The translations under genes were made by a program, and so were the position numbers. The notes under the pieces are model-generated. The model was not told the DNA's origin. It did not search any database and worked only from the letters and a program-made list of their open reading frames with translations. This document shows positions 46,846 through 56,467 of a stretch of 64,000 nucleotides of DNA, one piece after another (the stretch's first letter is position 1; the number at the start of each line of letters is the position of its first letter). Location of the stretch: positions 2,501 through 66,500 of the forward strand of contig NZ_AAUW01000023.1 in NCBI RefSeq assembly GCF_000168975.1. The letters run 5' to 3'. Source of the DNA: Roseibium aggregatum IAM 12614. GTDB taxonomy: Bacteria > Pseudomonadota > Alphaproteobacteria > Rhizobiales > Stappiaceae.

Positions 46846-47629
46846 GGAGGTCCTCCTTCAGAAAAGTCATGAGATGGCCGGCAAAGACATCCGGCTTTTC
46901 GACGCAGGGCAGGTGGCCCGCACCGGAAATTTCGACATAACGGCTGCCCGTCACCAGGTCCGCCGTGGCGCGCACCATGGCGGGCGGGCTGGCAAGATCC
47001 TCGCTGCCGCCGATCCCCAGCACAGGCAGGCCAAGCCCCGAGGTGCTGTCCGTCAGATCCGTGCCGGCAATCGCCTGGCAGCAGCCGATGTACCCCTCAA
47101 CCGGAGTTCGGACCAGCATGTGACGCCAGGCCAGACATTCGGCCGTCTGGCGGAAATCCGCCGAAAACCAGCGGTCCAGAATGGCATCGGCAAGGCTTTC
47201 GATACCGCCTGCACGGATCTGCGAGATCCGGTCCTGCCACATGGCGGCTTCGCCCATCTTTGAACCGGTGTTCGACAGCACCAGGCCCTTGATGCGGTCC
47301 GGCTGCCTGTGCGCCAGAAGCTGGCCAATCATGCCGCCGATGGAAAGTCCGACGAAGATGCAGGAGCCAATCTGAAGGTGATCGAGCAGGTTTTCCGCAT
47401 CCATGGCGAGATCGTCCATGGAGAAGGGGCCGCTCGGGCAAGACGACAGGCCGTGGCCGCGTTTGTCGAAACGGATCAGCCGGAAGCCGGTTTCCGGCAA
47501 CAGGTCGATGACCTTGTCCCAGAGCCGGAAATCCGTGCCGAGCGAGTTGGCGAAGACGACAGGCGTGCCGTCCGGGTCGCCATCTTCGCGCCAGTGAATG
47601 TCGGCGGCAGGCAAAAGCGCGATCTTCAT
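46838..47629 (-). CDS. pcaD: 3-oxoadipate enol-lactonase
   Basis: This 263-residue alpha/beta hydrolase opens the enol-lactone to 3-oxoadipate. The nucleophile serine is in GLSIGGMIGQ (about 88-97); FDKRGHGLS and the C-terminal GAGHLPCVEKP supply the oxyanion region and catalytic histidine. The ATG at 47629 shares a base with the pobA stop (TGATG), so translation is coupled; a start 12 codons upstream would lie within pobA. Confidence 0.93.
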   Translation of the reverse strand: MKIALLPAADIHWREDGDPDGTPVVFANSLGTDFRLWDKVIDLLPETGFRLIRFDKRGHGLSSCPSGPFSMDDLAMDAENLLDHLQIGSCIFVGLSIGGMIGQLLAHRQPDRIKGLVLSNTGSKMGEAAMWQDRISQIRAGGIESLADAILDRWFSADFRQTAECLAWRHMLVRTPVEGYIGCCQAIAGTDLTDSTSGLGLPVLGIGGSEDLASPPAMVRATADLVTGSRYVEISGAGHLPCVEKPDVFAGHLMTFLKEDLHV

Positions 47630-48798
47630 CAGTAGGGCAGCCCCACGTAGTTCTGCGCAAACCACTTCTGCGCGGTTTCATTGTGGTGCAGCGACTCGAT
47701 TTCTGCCCGCTGCATCTTGAGGTCGAAGTCGGACTGGTCCGGAAACCGGTGCAGCATGTTGGTGGTCGCCCAGCTGAAGCGCTCCGCCTTCCAGATCCGT
47801 GCCAGGGCCTTTTCCGAATAGGTATCGATGCCGTGGCTGTCCTTGTCCTGATAGTAGTGCACCAGACCCTCATAGAGGTAGTGCACGTCGGAGGCGGCGG
47901 TGTTGAGGCCCTTGGCGCCTGTCGGCGGCACGATATGGGCGGCATCGCCGCACAGGAACAGACGTCCCCAGCGCATCGGCTCGCACACGAAGGACCTGAG
48001 CGGGGCGATGGACTTCTCGATGGAAGGCCCGGTCACCAGCTTTTCGGCAATTGCCTCCGGCACGCGGCGTTTCAATTCGTCCCAGAACTTTTCGTCGGTC
48101 CATTCGAAGATGTCGTCGTTGACATTGCACTGGACATAGTACCGCGACAGGTTCTCGTTGCGCATGGAGCAAAGCGCGAAGCCGCGTGCCGAGTTGGCGT
48201 AGATGAGTTCCTCGTGCACCGGCGGCGTCTCGGACAGAACGCCCAGCCAGCCGAAGGGAAACACCTTCTCGTAATCCTTGCGCACGGTGTCGGGAATGGT
48301 CTTGCGGCTGACGCCGTGAAAGCCGTCGCAGCCGGCCACGAAATCGCAGTCGATCCGCCGCGCGCTGCCATCCACGGTAAAGGTGACATAAGGCGCTTCG
48401 GTATCCGCATCGCGGATCTCGACCCCCTCGACCTCGAAAATCGTCTGACCGCCAACCGCATCCCGGGCATCGTAAAGATCACGCGTGACTTCCGTCTGGC
48501 CGTAGACGACGACATTCTGGCCGATCAGCTTCTGGAAATTGATGTCGAACATCTCGTTTTCGTACGAGATGCAGGTGCCGTCATGGACGAAGCATTCCTT
48601 GTCCATCCGCTCGGCCACGCCGGCCTCGCGCATCATGTTCACGAGACCCGTTTCCAGAATACCGGCCCTGATGCGGCCAAGTACATATTCGCGCGTCTTG
48701 CGCTCCAGAATGATGGTCTCGATGCCCTTCCGATGAAGAAGCTGCCCGAGCAGCAGGCCGGACGGTCCACCGCCGACAATGACAACCTGAGTTCGCAT
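47629..48798 (-). CDS. pobA: 4-hydroxybenzoate 3-monooxygenase
   Basis: This 389-residue flavoprotein hydroxylates 4-hydroxybenzoate to protocatechuate using NADPH and O2. FAD motifs are GGGPSGLLLGQLL (about 9-21) and LFLCGDAAHIVPPTGAKGLN (about 278-297); the DG motif is in CDFVAGCDGFHGVSR. Here it is the first gene of the pca operon, so 4-hydroxybenzoate and protocatechuate use are one unit, divergent from pcaQ. Confidence 0.95.
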   Translation of the reverse strand: MRTQVVIVGGGPSGLLLGQLLHRKGIETIILERKTREYVLGRIRAGILETGLVNMMREAGVAERMDKECFVHDGTCISYENEMFDINFQKLIGQNVVVYGQTEVTRDLYDARDAVGGQTIFEVEGVEIRDADTEAPYVTFTVDGSARRIDCDFVAGCDGFHGVSRKTIPDTVRKDYEKVFPFGWLGVLSETPPVHEELIYANSARGFALCSMRNENLSRYYVQCNVNDDIFEWTDEKFWDELKRRVPEAIAEKLVTGPSIEKSIAPLRSFVCEPMRWGRLFLCGDAAHIVPPTGAKGLNTAASDVHYLYEGLVHYYQDKDSHGIDTYSEKALARIWKAERFSWATTNMLHRFPDQSDFDLKMQRAEIESLHHNETAQKWFAQNYVGLPY

Positions 48799-48890
48799 CC
48801 GAACCTCCCTTGTTGAAAGGATATTGAATGATCGAAATTGGGAAGTAAAATGAGATATTCAGCTTCTTTCTTTCTAAAAAGAGAAACTAA

Positions 48891-49811
48891 ATGATCGACC
48901 GCCGCATCAAGTTCCGGCATATCCAGTGTTTCGTCGAGATCGCCCGGGAACGCAGCCTGAAACTGGCCGCCGACAAGCTGAACCTCACTCAGCCGGCGAT
49001 CTCCAAAACACTCAAGGAACTGGAGGATATCATCGGCGCCAGCCTGATGACGCGAAACCGGGCCGGCATTGCGCTGACCAAGCAGGGCAAGGTGTTCCTG
49101 CATTTCGCGCAGATCTCGCTGGCAAGTCTGCAGCAGGGGCTGGACGGGGTCGAGAAGGAAGGCGAACACGCCCGCGCCACCTTGAAGGTCGGCGTCCTGC
49201 CCAGTGTTGCGGCGAGCTTCATGCCGCCGGTGATCAAGGAATTTTCCGAACTGTCGCCCAATGTGATGGTCCAGATCATGGATGGACCGCATGGTTATCT
49301 GATCGACCGGCTGAAGATGGGCAAACTGGATCTGGTAATCGGCCGTCTCGGCAGACCGGTTGCCATGGAAGGCGTTTCCTTCACCCAGCTCTATTCCGAA
49401 CGTGTCGACGTGATCGTCCGGACCGGGCATCCGCTTCTGGAAAATCCCGACATCAAGCGCATCGTCGAATGGCCGGTGCTCTATCCACCGGAAGGCGCGG
49501 CGATCCGCCCGCTGGTCGAACGCTTCATGATTGCAAATGGCGTCGGCGACATTCCCAACAAGATCGAGACCGTGTCAGGTGCTTTCGGCCGGGTCTACAC
49601 CCGCCGGACCGATGCGGTCTGGATCATTTCGTCCGGAGTCGTCCAGAACGAAACCGCCGACGGCCACCTGGTCCGCCTGCCGTTCGACACCGACATGACC
49701 AAGGGCCCTGTCGGGCTGATGACCCGCCCGGACACCCAGCCGGGCGCGGAGGAACAGGTTTTCCGGCTGGCGGTACAGACGGTGATCGAGGAGCTTGGGT
49801 TGAAATCCTGA
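48891..49811 (+). CDS. pcaQ: LysR-type regulator PcaQ
   Basis: This 306-residue LysR protein has an HTH (about 5-65, with LNLTQPAISKTLKELEDIIGASLMTR broken at TQPAISKTLKEL) and an effector domain (about 95-300). Sequence and divergent placement 92 bases from pobA match PcaQ, the activator of pca genes in rhizobia and Agrobacterium. I did not find a clear ATAACC-N4-GGTTAA-type box in the gap, so the binding site may differ. It is convergent with glk. Confidence 0.88.
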   Translation: MIDRRIKFRHIQCFVEIARERSLKLAADKLNLTQPAISKTLKELEDIIGASLMTRNRAGIALTKQGKVFLHFAQISLASLQQGLDGVEKEGEHARATLKVGVLPSVAASFMPPVIKEFSELSPNVMVQIMDGPHGYLIDRLKMGKLDLVIGRLGRPVAMEGVSFTQLYSERVDVIVRTGHPLLENPDIKRIVEWPVLYPPEGAAIRPLVERFMIANGVGDIPNKIETVSGAFGRVYTRRTDAVWIISSGVVQNETADGHLVRLPFDTDMTKGPVGLMTRPDTQPGAEEQVFRLAVQTVIEELGLKS

Positions 49812-49831
49812 CGGAAAGCCGCCGCAGTCAC

Positions 49832-50785
49832 CTACATCCGCGCCGCACACCCCGCCAGAGCGGCGAAATCGTCATCAAGCAGATGAACCGGAATGCCGGA
49901 AACCAGCTTTTGCTGGCGGCCTTTCGCGCAAAAGGCATTGATGAACTCAGGTTCTGTCAGAAACTTCGCCAGACTCCGGGTGACGCCGCCCGTCAGCACG
50001 ATGCCGCCGAGGGAGAGAAACACCAGTGACAGATCGCCAATGACCCGGCCGAGAAAGGTCACCCATTGCCGGGCAGCGGCAACGCAAAGCGGATCGGAGC
50101 CGGAATTGGCCCGCTCGGCAATCTCGGCGGGCGAGAGGTCGCGCGGCGACAGGCCCTGCTCCAGACAATACCACTCGTGAATTTCCCTGAGACCGCTGCC
50201 CGACAGCGCCCGCTCGACGGAGGCGCGCCCGCGGTTGAGAGCCAGATAGGTCCAGAGCCGCAGTTCGTCTTCTGTTTCGACCGGTAGCGTCGCGTGACCG
50301 CATTCCCCCGTGCCGACATGAAGACCGGCAGGTGTGTGAAACAGGGCGGCGGCGTTGAAGCCGGTTCCCGCCCCGACGACAAGGCGCGTCGCATTGCTGC
50401 GCAGCTTTACCTCGGGCTGATGAACGGGCTGAAGCCGCTCGGCAGGAACATTGTCCAGCGAATAGGCCAGCGCCTCGAAATCGTTGAGAAAGGTGATCCG
50501 TGCGTCGCCCAGAACCGTGCCGAGGCAGTCGGCACTGAACGTCCAGGGATGGTTGGTCATGCGGATGGCAGGACCATCGATGGGGGCCGCGATGGCAATG
50601 ACGGCGGACGCGCAGACCGGCCGCCCTGCTTCTGAAAGATAAGTGCCTATGGCCGCTTCCGGCGTTTCGAAATCCGCATTGCGGAACCGCGCGATCGTAT
50701 CTTCCAGAACCCGGCCGTTCTCCACCAGCGCCAGTCGTGTGTTGGTGCCGCCGATATCGGCGGCAAGGCCTCGTTGAATGCTCAT
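49832..50785 (-). CDS. glk: Glucokinase
   Basis: This 317-residue Glk-family sugar kinase phosphorylates glucose to glucose 6-phosphate. The ATP phosphate site is LAADIGGTNTRLALVE (about 7-22). FLNDFEALAYSL (about 98-109), VVGAGTGFNAAALF and GTGECGHATLPV follow. Its ATG overlaps the stop of the sugar-importer ATPase (ATGA). This suggests the imported sugar is glucose or yields glucose. Confidence 0.9.
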   Translation of the reverse strand: MSIQRGLAADIGGTNTRLALVENGRVLEDTIARFRNADFETPEAAIGTYLSEAGRPVCASAVIAIAAPIDGPAIRMTNHPWTFSADCLGTVLGDARITFLNDFEALAYSLDNVPAERLQPVHQPEVKLRSNATRLVVGAGTGFNAAALFHTPAGLHVGTGECGHATLPVETEDELRLWTYLALNRGRASVERALSGSGLREIHEWYCLEQGLSPRDLSPAEIAERANSGSDPLCVAAARQWVTFLGRVIGDLSLVFLSLGGIVLTGGVTRSLAKFLTEPEFINAFCAKGRQQKLVSGIPVHLLDDDFAALAGCAARM

Positions 50786-51924
50786 AGGCGGTTACCTGAT
50801 GCAATGTCGAAATAGGAAATCTTGGAAAGATCGAAAGCAATAGGCACACGCTGGCCGGCGGCGACAGGTGCATCCGCGGACAGCCGGGCAACGGCCTCCG
50901 TTCCTCCGAGTTGAACCACCGCATAGGTGTCGGCCCCGGCCGGTTCGACCACATCCAGAAGGCAGTCGGCGCTTTGCAGGGTTCGCCCGTCCATGCCGCC
51001 GGACCGCAAGCCGAGATCCGTCATGGCTTCCGGACGCAGTCCGATGGTGAGTTCTGCCGTGTCGCCGGCGGCGAGGGTTTCCGGTCCCGGGCCATAATCG
51101 AACAGTTCCAGAGGAGGTCCTTCCGGTGTCGGGATCTGCAGCCGCACATGCTCGCCTTCGCGTGTTGCGGTGCCGGTCATCAGGTTCATGGACGGCGCAC
51201 CCATGAAATCGGCGACAAAGGCATTCACCGGTTTGTTGTAGATCTCCTGCGGCGTGCCGATCTGCTGCACCACGCCGTCCTTCATCACCACGATCCGGCT
51301 GGCCAGTGTCATGGCCTCGATCTGGTCATGGGTGACATAGACGATGGAAGCGCCCGTCGTCTGGTGGATGCGTTTGATTTCCGTGCGCATGGTCACACGC
51401 AGCTTGGCATCCAGATTGGACAGCGGCTCGTCGAACAGAAACAGCTTCGGTTCACGCACCAGAGCCCGGCCCATGGCAACGCGCTGGCGCTGTCCGCCGG
51501 AAAGTTCGGCAGGGCGGCGGTGCAGTAGGTGCTCGATCTTCAGAAGATCCGCGACCTCGGCCACCTTCCGCTTTTTCTCCGCCTCGTTGACCTTCCGGAC
51601 TTCAAGACCGAAGCCGATATTGCGTTCAACGCTCATGTTGGGAAACAGGGCGTAAGACTGAAACACCATGGCGATGTCCCGGTCGGCCGGTTCGTCGTTG
51701 GTGCGGTCCCTGCCGGCAATGTGGATCGTGCCGGAGGAAATGTCGGTCAGCCCTGAAATACAGCTCAGAAGTGTCGATTTTCCGCAGCCCGACGGCCCGA
51801 CGAGAACGAGAAACTCACCGGGCGCCATGGAGATATCGATGTCCTTGAGGACATTCACTTCGCCGTATCTCTTTTGCAGGCTGCTGATTTTGAGGATGGC
51901 ATCTTGCGTCATTGCAGCGTTCAT
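50782..51924 (-). CDS. Sugar ABC transporter ATP-binding protein (MalK/UgpC-like)
   Basis: This 380-residue ATPase has GPSGCGKST, MVFQSYALFPNMSV, LSGGQRQR, LFLFDEPLSNLDAKLRV and VTHDQIEAMTLA, followed by a C-terminal regulatory (TOBE/OB) region from about 240. Two starts four codons apart are possible; the first has aggag at a usable distance. It is in the operon binding protein, permease, permease, ATPase, glk. Confidence 0.92.
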   Translation of the reverse strand: MNAAMTQDAILKISSLQKRYGEVNVLKDIDISMAPGEFLVLVGPSGCGKSTLLSCISGLTDISSGTIHIAGRDRTNDEPADRDIAMVFQSYALFPNMSVERNIGFGLEVRKVNEAEKKRKVAEVADLLKIEHLLHRRPAELSGGQRQRVAMGRALVREPKLFLFDEPLSNLDAKLRVTMRTEIKRIHQTTGASIVYVTHDQIEAMTLASRIVVMKDGVVQQIGTPQEIYNKPVNAFVADFMGAPSMNLMTGTATREGEHVRLQIPTPEGPPLELFDYGPGPETLAAGDTAELTIGLRPEAMTDLGLRSGGMDGRTLQSADCLLDVVEPAGADTYAVVQLGGTEAVARLSADAPVAAGQRVPIAFDLSKISYFDIASGNRL

Positions 51925-51947
51925 TCCTTTTCGATCTCCTGCCTGGG

Positions 51948-52787
51948 TCAGCCCTTGACGGATCCGGCGACCAGTCCGGAGACGATGAATTTCTGGAAGG
52001 CGATGGCGAGAATGGCGGGTGGCAGGGTCGCCAGAACGCCGACCGAGGCAATGACGCCATAATCGGTCACGCGCCCGGCGGAGAAATCCGCAATCGCCAC
52101 GGGCAGGGTCTTTGCGCTGAGGTCGTTGGTGAAAATCAGGGCGTAGAAGAACTCGTCCCAGGCCACCAGGAACGACAGCATCGCGGTGGCGGCTATGGCC
52201 GGAAGGGCCAGCGGTAGCACCACCTGCCGGATCGTGTAGGCGGTTCCGGCACCTTCCATGAAGGCGGCCTGTTCCACTTCCACCGGCAGCACGTCGATAT
52301 TGGCCTTCATCAGCCAGGTGGCGAAGGGCAGCAGCATGGCGGTATAGACGATGATCAGGGTCACCGTGTGGTTCAGCAGGCCAAGGCTGCTGAAGGTCGA
52401 ATAGAGCGGCAGCACATAGGTGATCGGCGGCATCATGATCGTTGCGAGAAACGCGAACAGCAGCACCATAGACGCCTGCCGCCGGGAAAAGGCATAGGCG
52501 GCCGGAATCGCCAGTAGAAGCGCGGCCGCCGTGGCCCCTCCCGCTGTCAGGATCGAGTTGCGCAGCGCGCTCAGGAAGCGTTCGCCGTTGCCGCCGTCCA
52601 GGCTGAGCAGCGCGGCATACCGGCTGAAGTCCAGTTGCGAGGGGATCCAGCGCAGCGGCACTTCAGTGAGGTCCGTCGGCGCGCTGATGCTCATGACGGC
52701 AAGCCAGAGCAGCGGTCCTGCGGTGAAGGCTGCCAGCAGCAGGGCACAGCCGTAAAGCAGGATGGATTGAACGAGCGAGCGTCTCAT
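51948..52787 (-). CDS. Sugar ABC transporter permease (MalG-like)
   Basis: This 279-residue permease has a first helix near residues 7-32 and an EAA loop AAFMEGAGTAYTIRQVVLPLA (split as AAFMEGAGTAYTIRQVV, about 190-207). It ends with the family-typical QKFIVSGLVAGSVKG. The ATG at 52787 overlaps the upstream stop (ATGA). Confidence 0.92.
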   Translation of the reverse strand: MRRSLVQSILLYGCALLLAAFTAGPLLWLAVMSISAPTDLTEVPLRWIPSQLDFSRYAALLSLDGGNGERFLSALRNSILTAGGATAAALLLAIPAAYAFSRRQASMVLLFAFLATIMMPPITYVLPLYSTFSSLGLLNHTVTLIIVYTAMLLPFATWLMKANIDVLPVEVEQAAFMEGAGTAYTIRQVVLPLALPAIAATAMLSFLVAWDEFFYALIFTNDLSAKTLPVAIADFSAGRVTDYGVIASVGVLATLPPAILAIAFQKFIVSGLVAGSVKG

Positions 52788-53677
52788 GCGGCACCTCCCG
52801 CCGTCTGCCGCTTGGTCACGGAATAGTAGAAGACAATCAGCACGGCGCTGATCCCGGCAACAAGCACCGCATAAGATGCGCCGCTGCCGCTTCTGAGGTA
52901 GTTGAAATATTCCTGGTAGACGTAAAAGCTCGCGGTCTTGGTGCTGTCCGCCGGGCCACCGCCGGTCATCACATAGATGATGTCGAAGACACGGAAAGCC
53001 TCGATGGTTCGCAGCACCATCACCACCATCAGCGGACCCGCGATCCACGGCAGGGTGATCGAGCAGAAGCGCTTCCAGGGTCCGGCCCCTTCGATGGCGG
53101 CCGCCTTGCTGAGATCTTCCGGCACGGTCTGCAGGGCCGCCAGGGCGACATAGGCCACCAGCGGAAAGTTCTTCCAGACATCGGCCAGGATGACCATGTT
53201 CATCGCCGTTGCCGGATCGCCGATCCAGCTCCGGTAGTCCGATATGATCCCCAGCTGGAAAAGCAGCGAATTCAGCGCGCCATAATCAGGATGATAGATC
53301 AGCCGCCAGGCAACCGCATTGACGATGGTCGGCACGGCCCAGGGCAGGATGATCAGCGCCCGCAGCAGCGTCCGGCCGCGGAATTCCTGGTTGAGCAGAA
53401 CGGCAACGGCGACGCCGAGAACGCCTTCCAGACCTACCGAGACGATGGTGAAATAGAGCGTTCTGAAAAGGGCCTCCTGAAAATCGGGATCGGTGAGCGC
53501 GTAGACGTAATTTTCCAGGCCAATGAAATGCACCGGCTCCGGCAGAGCCGAAATGCGCGTGTCGGTGAAGCTGAGCCACAGCGTGTTGGCCAGCGGTATC
53601 AGGGTGATCAGCGCGAGTACGGCAAGGGCCGGCGCCAGAAGGATCCATTTTTCGCGTTTCTGGCGTCGGCCAAGCAT
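52784..53677 (-). CDS. Sugar ABC transporter permease (MalF/UgpA-like)
   Basis: This 297-residue permease has a first helix near residues 12-33 (LLAPALAVLALITLIPLANT), the periplasmic segment with FIGLENYVYALTDPDFQEAL and the EAA loop AAAIEGAGPWKRFCSITLP. It pairs with the MalG-like subunit. Confidence 0.92.
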   Translation of the reverse strand: MLGRRQKREKWILLAPALAVLALITLIPLANTLWLSFTDTRISALPEPVHFIGLENYVYALTDPDFQEALFRTLYFTIVSVGLEGVLGVAVAVLLNQEFRGRTLLRALIILPWAVPTIVNAVAWRLIYHPDYGALNSLLFQLGIISDYRSWIGDPATAMNMVILADVWKNFPLVAYVALAALQTVPEDLSKAAAIEGAGPWKRFCSITLPWIAGPLMVVMVLRTIEAFRVFDIIYVMTGGGPADSTKTASFYVYQEYFNYLRSGSGASYAVLVAGISAVLIVFYYSVTKRQTAGGAA

Positions 53678-53701
53678 TGTCAGTCTCCTGTCAACCGCAG
53701 C

Positions 53702-54946
53702 TTAGCGGATGCGCTTGACGCGGCTTGCGGCCGCTTCCAGCGCTTCATCCACGCTCGCCTGCCCGAGCAGGACCTGATGGATGTTCTTCTGCAGGATGTC
53801 GGAAACCTCCGTGTAGGACGGTACCAGCGGGCGCGGATACATCACCGCGATGGACTCTTTCGCCGCCGCGATCAGGTCTTCCTGGCCTTCCACCACCTTC
53901 GGTTCGGAATAGGACGCCTTCCAGATCGGCAGGCTGAGCTTGGCAAAATCGTCCTGAACGTCTTTCTGGGTCAGGAAGGAGATATAGGCCCAGGCTTCGT
54001 CCGCATGCGGGCTGTTGGCCGGAATGCCGAGACCCATGGAGCCGTTGACGCTGGAGGCGGTGGACTTGCCTTCGACACCCGGTGCGGGCGCAACCTTCAC
54101 CTTGCCGGCGACCTTGCTTTCCTTCGGATCGTTGGCCAGGGCGTTCATGTAGGTCCAGTTGAGCGCAAAGGCCGCCTCGCCGTTGGAGAACACGCGGCGG
54201 ACGTCTTCTTCGAAATATTCGCGTGAAGACGGATTGGTCAGGCCTTCGTCGAGCGTCGCCTTCATGAAGGCGACGGCATCCTTGGCACCGCCCGCGGTAA
54301 AGGCCGGCTGGCCTTCTTCGAAGAAAGTGCCGTCATTTGCCGCCGTCAGCGTGGTGAAATCGCAGATCATCGCTTCGGACTGCGACCAGCTCCAGACCAG
54401 CGGAAATTCGACAATGCCCTTGTCCTTGATCTGCTTTGCCTGTTCCGCCAGTTCGGCCCAGGTTTTGGGCGGTGCGGAAATGCCGGCTTCCTCAAGCATG
54501 TCGGTATTGTAGAAGAGGTATTTCGTATCGAGGATCCACGGCATGCCGTAGCGCTTGCCGTCATATTCGACCGTGGTCCAGGCGCCGTCGAACACCTTGT
54601 CGGTATAGTCGGCCGGAATGCGGCCGGTGACATCCTGCAGGAAGCCGCGCGTTGCAAATTCGGCCGGCCAGATCACGTCGAACAGGACAACGTCATAGCC
54701 GTCATCACCGGCGCCTGCCGCGGCGATGATCTTGTCATGCAGGGCCTCGTAGGGAACGAATTCCAGTGCAACCGTGATGCCGGGATTGGCTTCCTCGAAC
54801 TTGGCGGTCATCGACTTGATGTCGTCTTCACTGTAGGCCGCCTGGCTCATGAAAAGTGCATTCAATGTGGTGTCGGCCAATGCCGTTGTGGTCATGGCCA
54901 GGGTCGCAAAGGCGGACCCCAAAATCATCTTTCCAAACGTGTTCAT
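53702..54946 (-). CDS. Sugar ABC transporter substrate-binding protein
   Basis: This 414-residue exported SBP family 1 protein has a signal peptide MNTFGKMILGSAFATLAMTT (cleaved after ALA) and a mature part starting TTLNALFMSQAAYSEDD. FEEANPGITVALEFVPYEAL (about 50) and the ligand-site region WTYMNALAN are typical of di- and oligosaccharide binders. The ATG at 54946 follows ggagggcgag. It is first in the operon and divergent from the ROK regulator gene. The sugar is unknown; a glucose-containing sugar is likely given glk. Confidence 0.9.
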   Translation of the reverse strand: MNTFGKMILGSAFATLAMTTTALADTTLNALFMSQAAYSEDDIKSMTAKFEEANPGITVALEFVPYEALHDKIIAAAGAGDDGYDVVLFDVIWPAEFATRGFLQDVTGRIPADYTDKVFDGAWTTVEYDGKRYGMPWILDTKYLFYNTDMLEEAGISAPPKTWAELAEQAKQIKDKGIVEFPLVWSWSQSEAMICDFTTLTAANDGTFFEEGQPAFTAGGAKDAVAFMKATLDEGLTNPSSREYFEEDVRRVFSNGEAAFALNWTYMNALANDPKESKVAGKVKVAPAPGVEGKSTASSVNGSMGLGIPANSPHADEAWAYISFLTQKDVQDDFAKLSLPIWKASYSEPKVVEGQEDLIAAAKESIAVMYPRPLVPSYTEVSDILQKNIHQVLLGQASVDEALEAAASRVKRIR

Positions 54947-54988
54947 CTCGCCCTCCGGTTTTTGTGTAGGCAAAGCATCCTATGTTCG

Positions 54989-55023
54989 ATTTTTTTATTT
55001 TGTCAAATTGATAGAAAAAATAA
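54989..55023. promoter_or_regulatory. AT-rich inverted repeat, ROK operator candidate
   Basis: TTATTTT (54995-55001) and AAAATAA (55017-55023) form 7-base arms separated by 15 bases, within a T-run/A-run stretch between the divergent ROK and binding-protein genes. ROK regulators favour such AT-rich T-run/A-run operators. The role is inferred. Confidence 0.45.
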
Positions 55024-55042
55024 TTTCTGGTCTATTGGCGCC

Positions 55043-56257
55043 ATGAATGACAGTGCGCCGATCCTTGCCTCTTTCCGCACCAGCGGTACCAACCTCACCC
55101 GCGCCAAGACGCATAATCACCGCGTGGTGCTGGAAATCATCCGCACTCGCGGGCCGATCGGCCGTACGGAAATATCTGAAATCACGTCGCTTTCCCGCCA
55201 GACGGTGCAGAACATCGTCGGCGAGCTGGAAAGCCGCGGCATTGTCGAAATGCATGCCCAGAAGGCCAGGGGGCGCGGCCATCCCGGCATGATGGTCAAG
55301 CTCAAGCCCGATCATGCCTACAGTCTGGGCTTTCACGTCGACCGGCTGTCGGTGACAGCGATTGCCTGCGATCTTCTGGGCAGCATTGTCTGGCAGTCGG
55401 CCGCCCCCATGGCCGCAGCCACACCTGAGGCCGCCAACAGTCGGATCCTGTCGATGGTCGAGGACTTTCGCGCGGCCCATCCGGCCATGGCCAAATGCCT
55501 GTTCGGCGTCGGCCTCGCCGCACCCGGGCCCTTCGAAACCGGCGCGCAAACTTCGAGCGGAACGGACGCCACCACCTTTTCGGACTTCGGCTCGCCGGAA
55601 AACCTGGCAGAGCTCCAGTTGGCGGTCGGCTTGCCTGTGGTGCTGCAGAACGATGCCTCCGCCGCGGCGCTGGGCGAGCACGTTTACGGGATAGGCCGCA
55701 GCTTCAACAGCTTTGCCTTCATCCAGTTCGGCATGGGGCTTGGCGCCGGCTTTGTCCTGAATGGTGCGCTTTATCCGGGGGCATCGAAAAACGCCGGTGA
55801 AATCGGCCATGTGGTGATCGACCCGAACGGTCCTGCCTGCTCCTGCGGCAACACCGGCTGCCTTGAACGGTACCTGTCACTCAACGCGCTGTGCGAAAGA
55901 CTTGGTCTGGAGCCGACCGAGCCGGGGTCAGTCGCGCGGATCGAGGCCCTGTTTGCTGAAGGCGACCCGGCCGTCCTCGGCTGGATCGCCGATGTCGCAC
56001 CGCTCATGCGGCAGATGATCAACATGATCGAAATGATGCTCGACCCGGAAGCGCTGATCCTCGGGGGTATTATTTGTCCGGAGTTCCTTCAGGCACTCCT
56101 CGACAGCGCCGCCCCGCTTCCCCGCCGTCTTGATGGTTCGCCGGAAGAAGGCAGGATCCGCATCGGCACCTCGGGCGCAACAGCGGTTGCCCTCGGCGCG
56201 ACAGCCGCCGCCGTCGACGCCCTCTACGCCCCCTCGGTCTCGCACCTGCTGCTGTGA
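55043..56257 (+). CDS. ROK-family transcriptional regulator
   Basis: This 404-residue protein has an N-terminal winged HTH (about 20-80, with GRTEISEITSLSRQTVQNIV) and a ROK sugar-kinase-like domain (about 95-390). The zinc site reads CSCGNTGCLERYLS (about 270-283) and the sugar site GEIGHVVIDPNG. HTH plus ROK marks a sugar-sensing repressor of the NagC/XylR/Mlc type. It is divergent from the sugar-importer/glk operon and probably represses it. Confidence 0.9.
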   Translation: MNDSAPILASFRTSGTNLTRAKTHNHRVVLEIIRTRGPIGRTEISEITSLSRQTVQNIVGELESRGIVEMHAQKARGRGHPGMMVKLKPDHAYSLGFHVDRLSVTAIACDLLGSIVWQSAAPMAAATPEAANSRILSMVEDFRAAHPAMAKCLFGVGLAAPGPFETGAQTSSGTDATTFSDFGSPENLAELQLAVGLPVVLQNDASAAALGEHVYGIGRSFNSFAFIQFGMGLGAGFVLNGALYPGASKNAGEIGHVVIDPNGPACSCGNTGCLERYLSLNALCERLGLEPTEPGSVARIEALFAEGDPAVLGWIADVAPLMRQMINMIEMMLDPEALILGGIICPEFLQALLDSAAPLPRRLDGSPEEGRIRIGTSGATAVALGATAAAVDALYAPSVSHLLL

Positions 56258-56290
56258 GGCCACATCTCTCGCACGTAACCGGAAAGAGAC

Positions 56291-56397
56291 CCTCATGCCG
56301 AGGAAGACCGCTAGCTCCGTCTCGAAGCATGGGCGGCATATCCCGAGCAAGCGGCCCATCTTTCGAGACGCCGCCAGAGCGGCTCCTCAGGATGAGG
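56291..56397. repeat. Alphaproteobacterial intergenic palindrome, copy 2
   Basis: cctcatgccgagga at the left faces tcctcaggatgagg at the right, with inner gtctcgaagcatgggc and gcccatctttcgagac. It is the same family and the same length (107 bases) as 44952-45058, with several changes in the arms. Confidence 0.85.
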
Positions 56398-56467
56398 TGG
56401 GTGGGGAGTGTCAGTAAATCCGAAATGAACTGTCGAGGTCGGCGAAGCGGCAGCCTCAACCACTGCG

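Noticed and set aside
48799..48890. PcaQ box of the form ATAACC-N4-GGTTAA between pobA and pcaQ.
   Set aside because: No good match found; only AT-rich weak inverted repeats are present, so no site is annotated.
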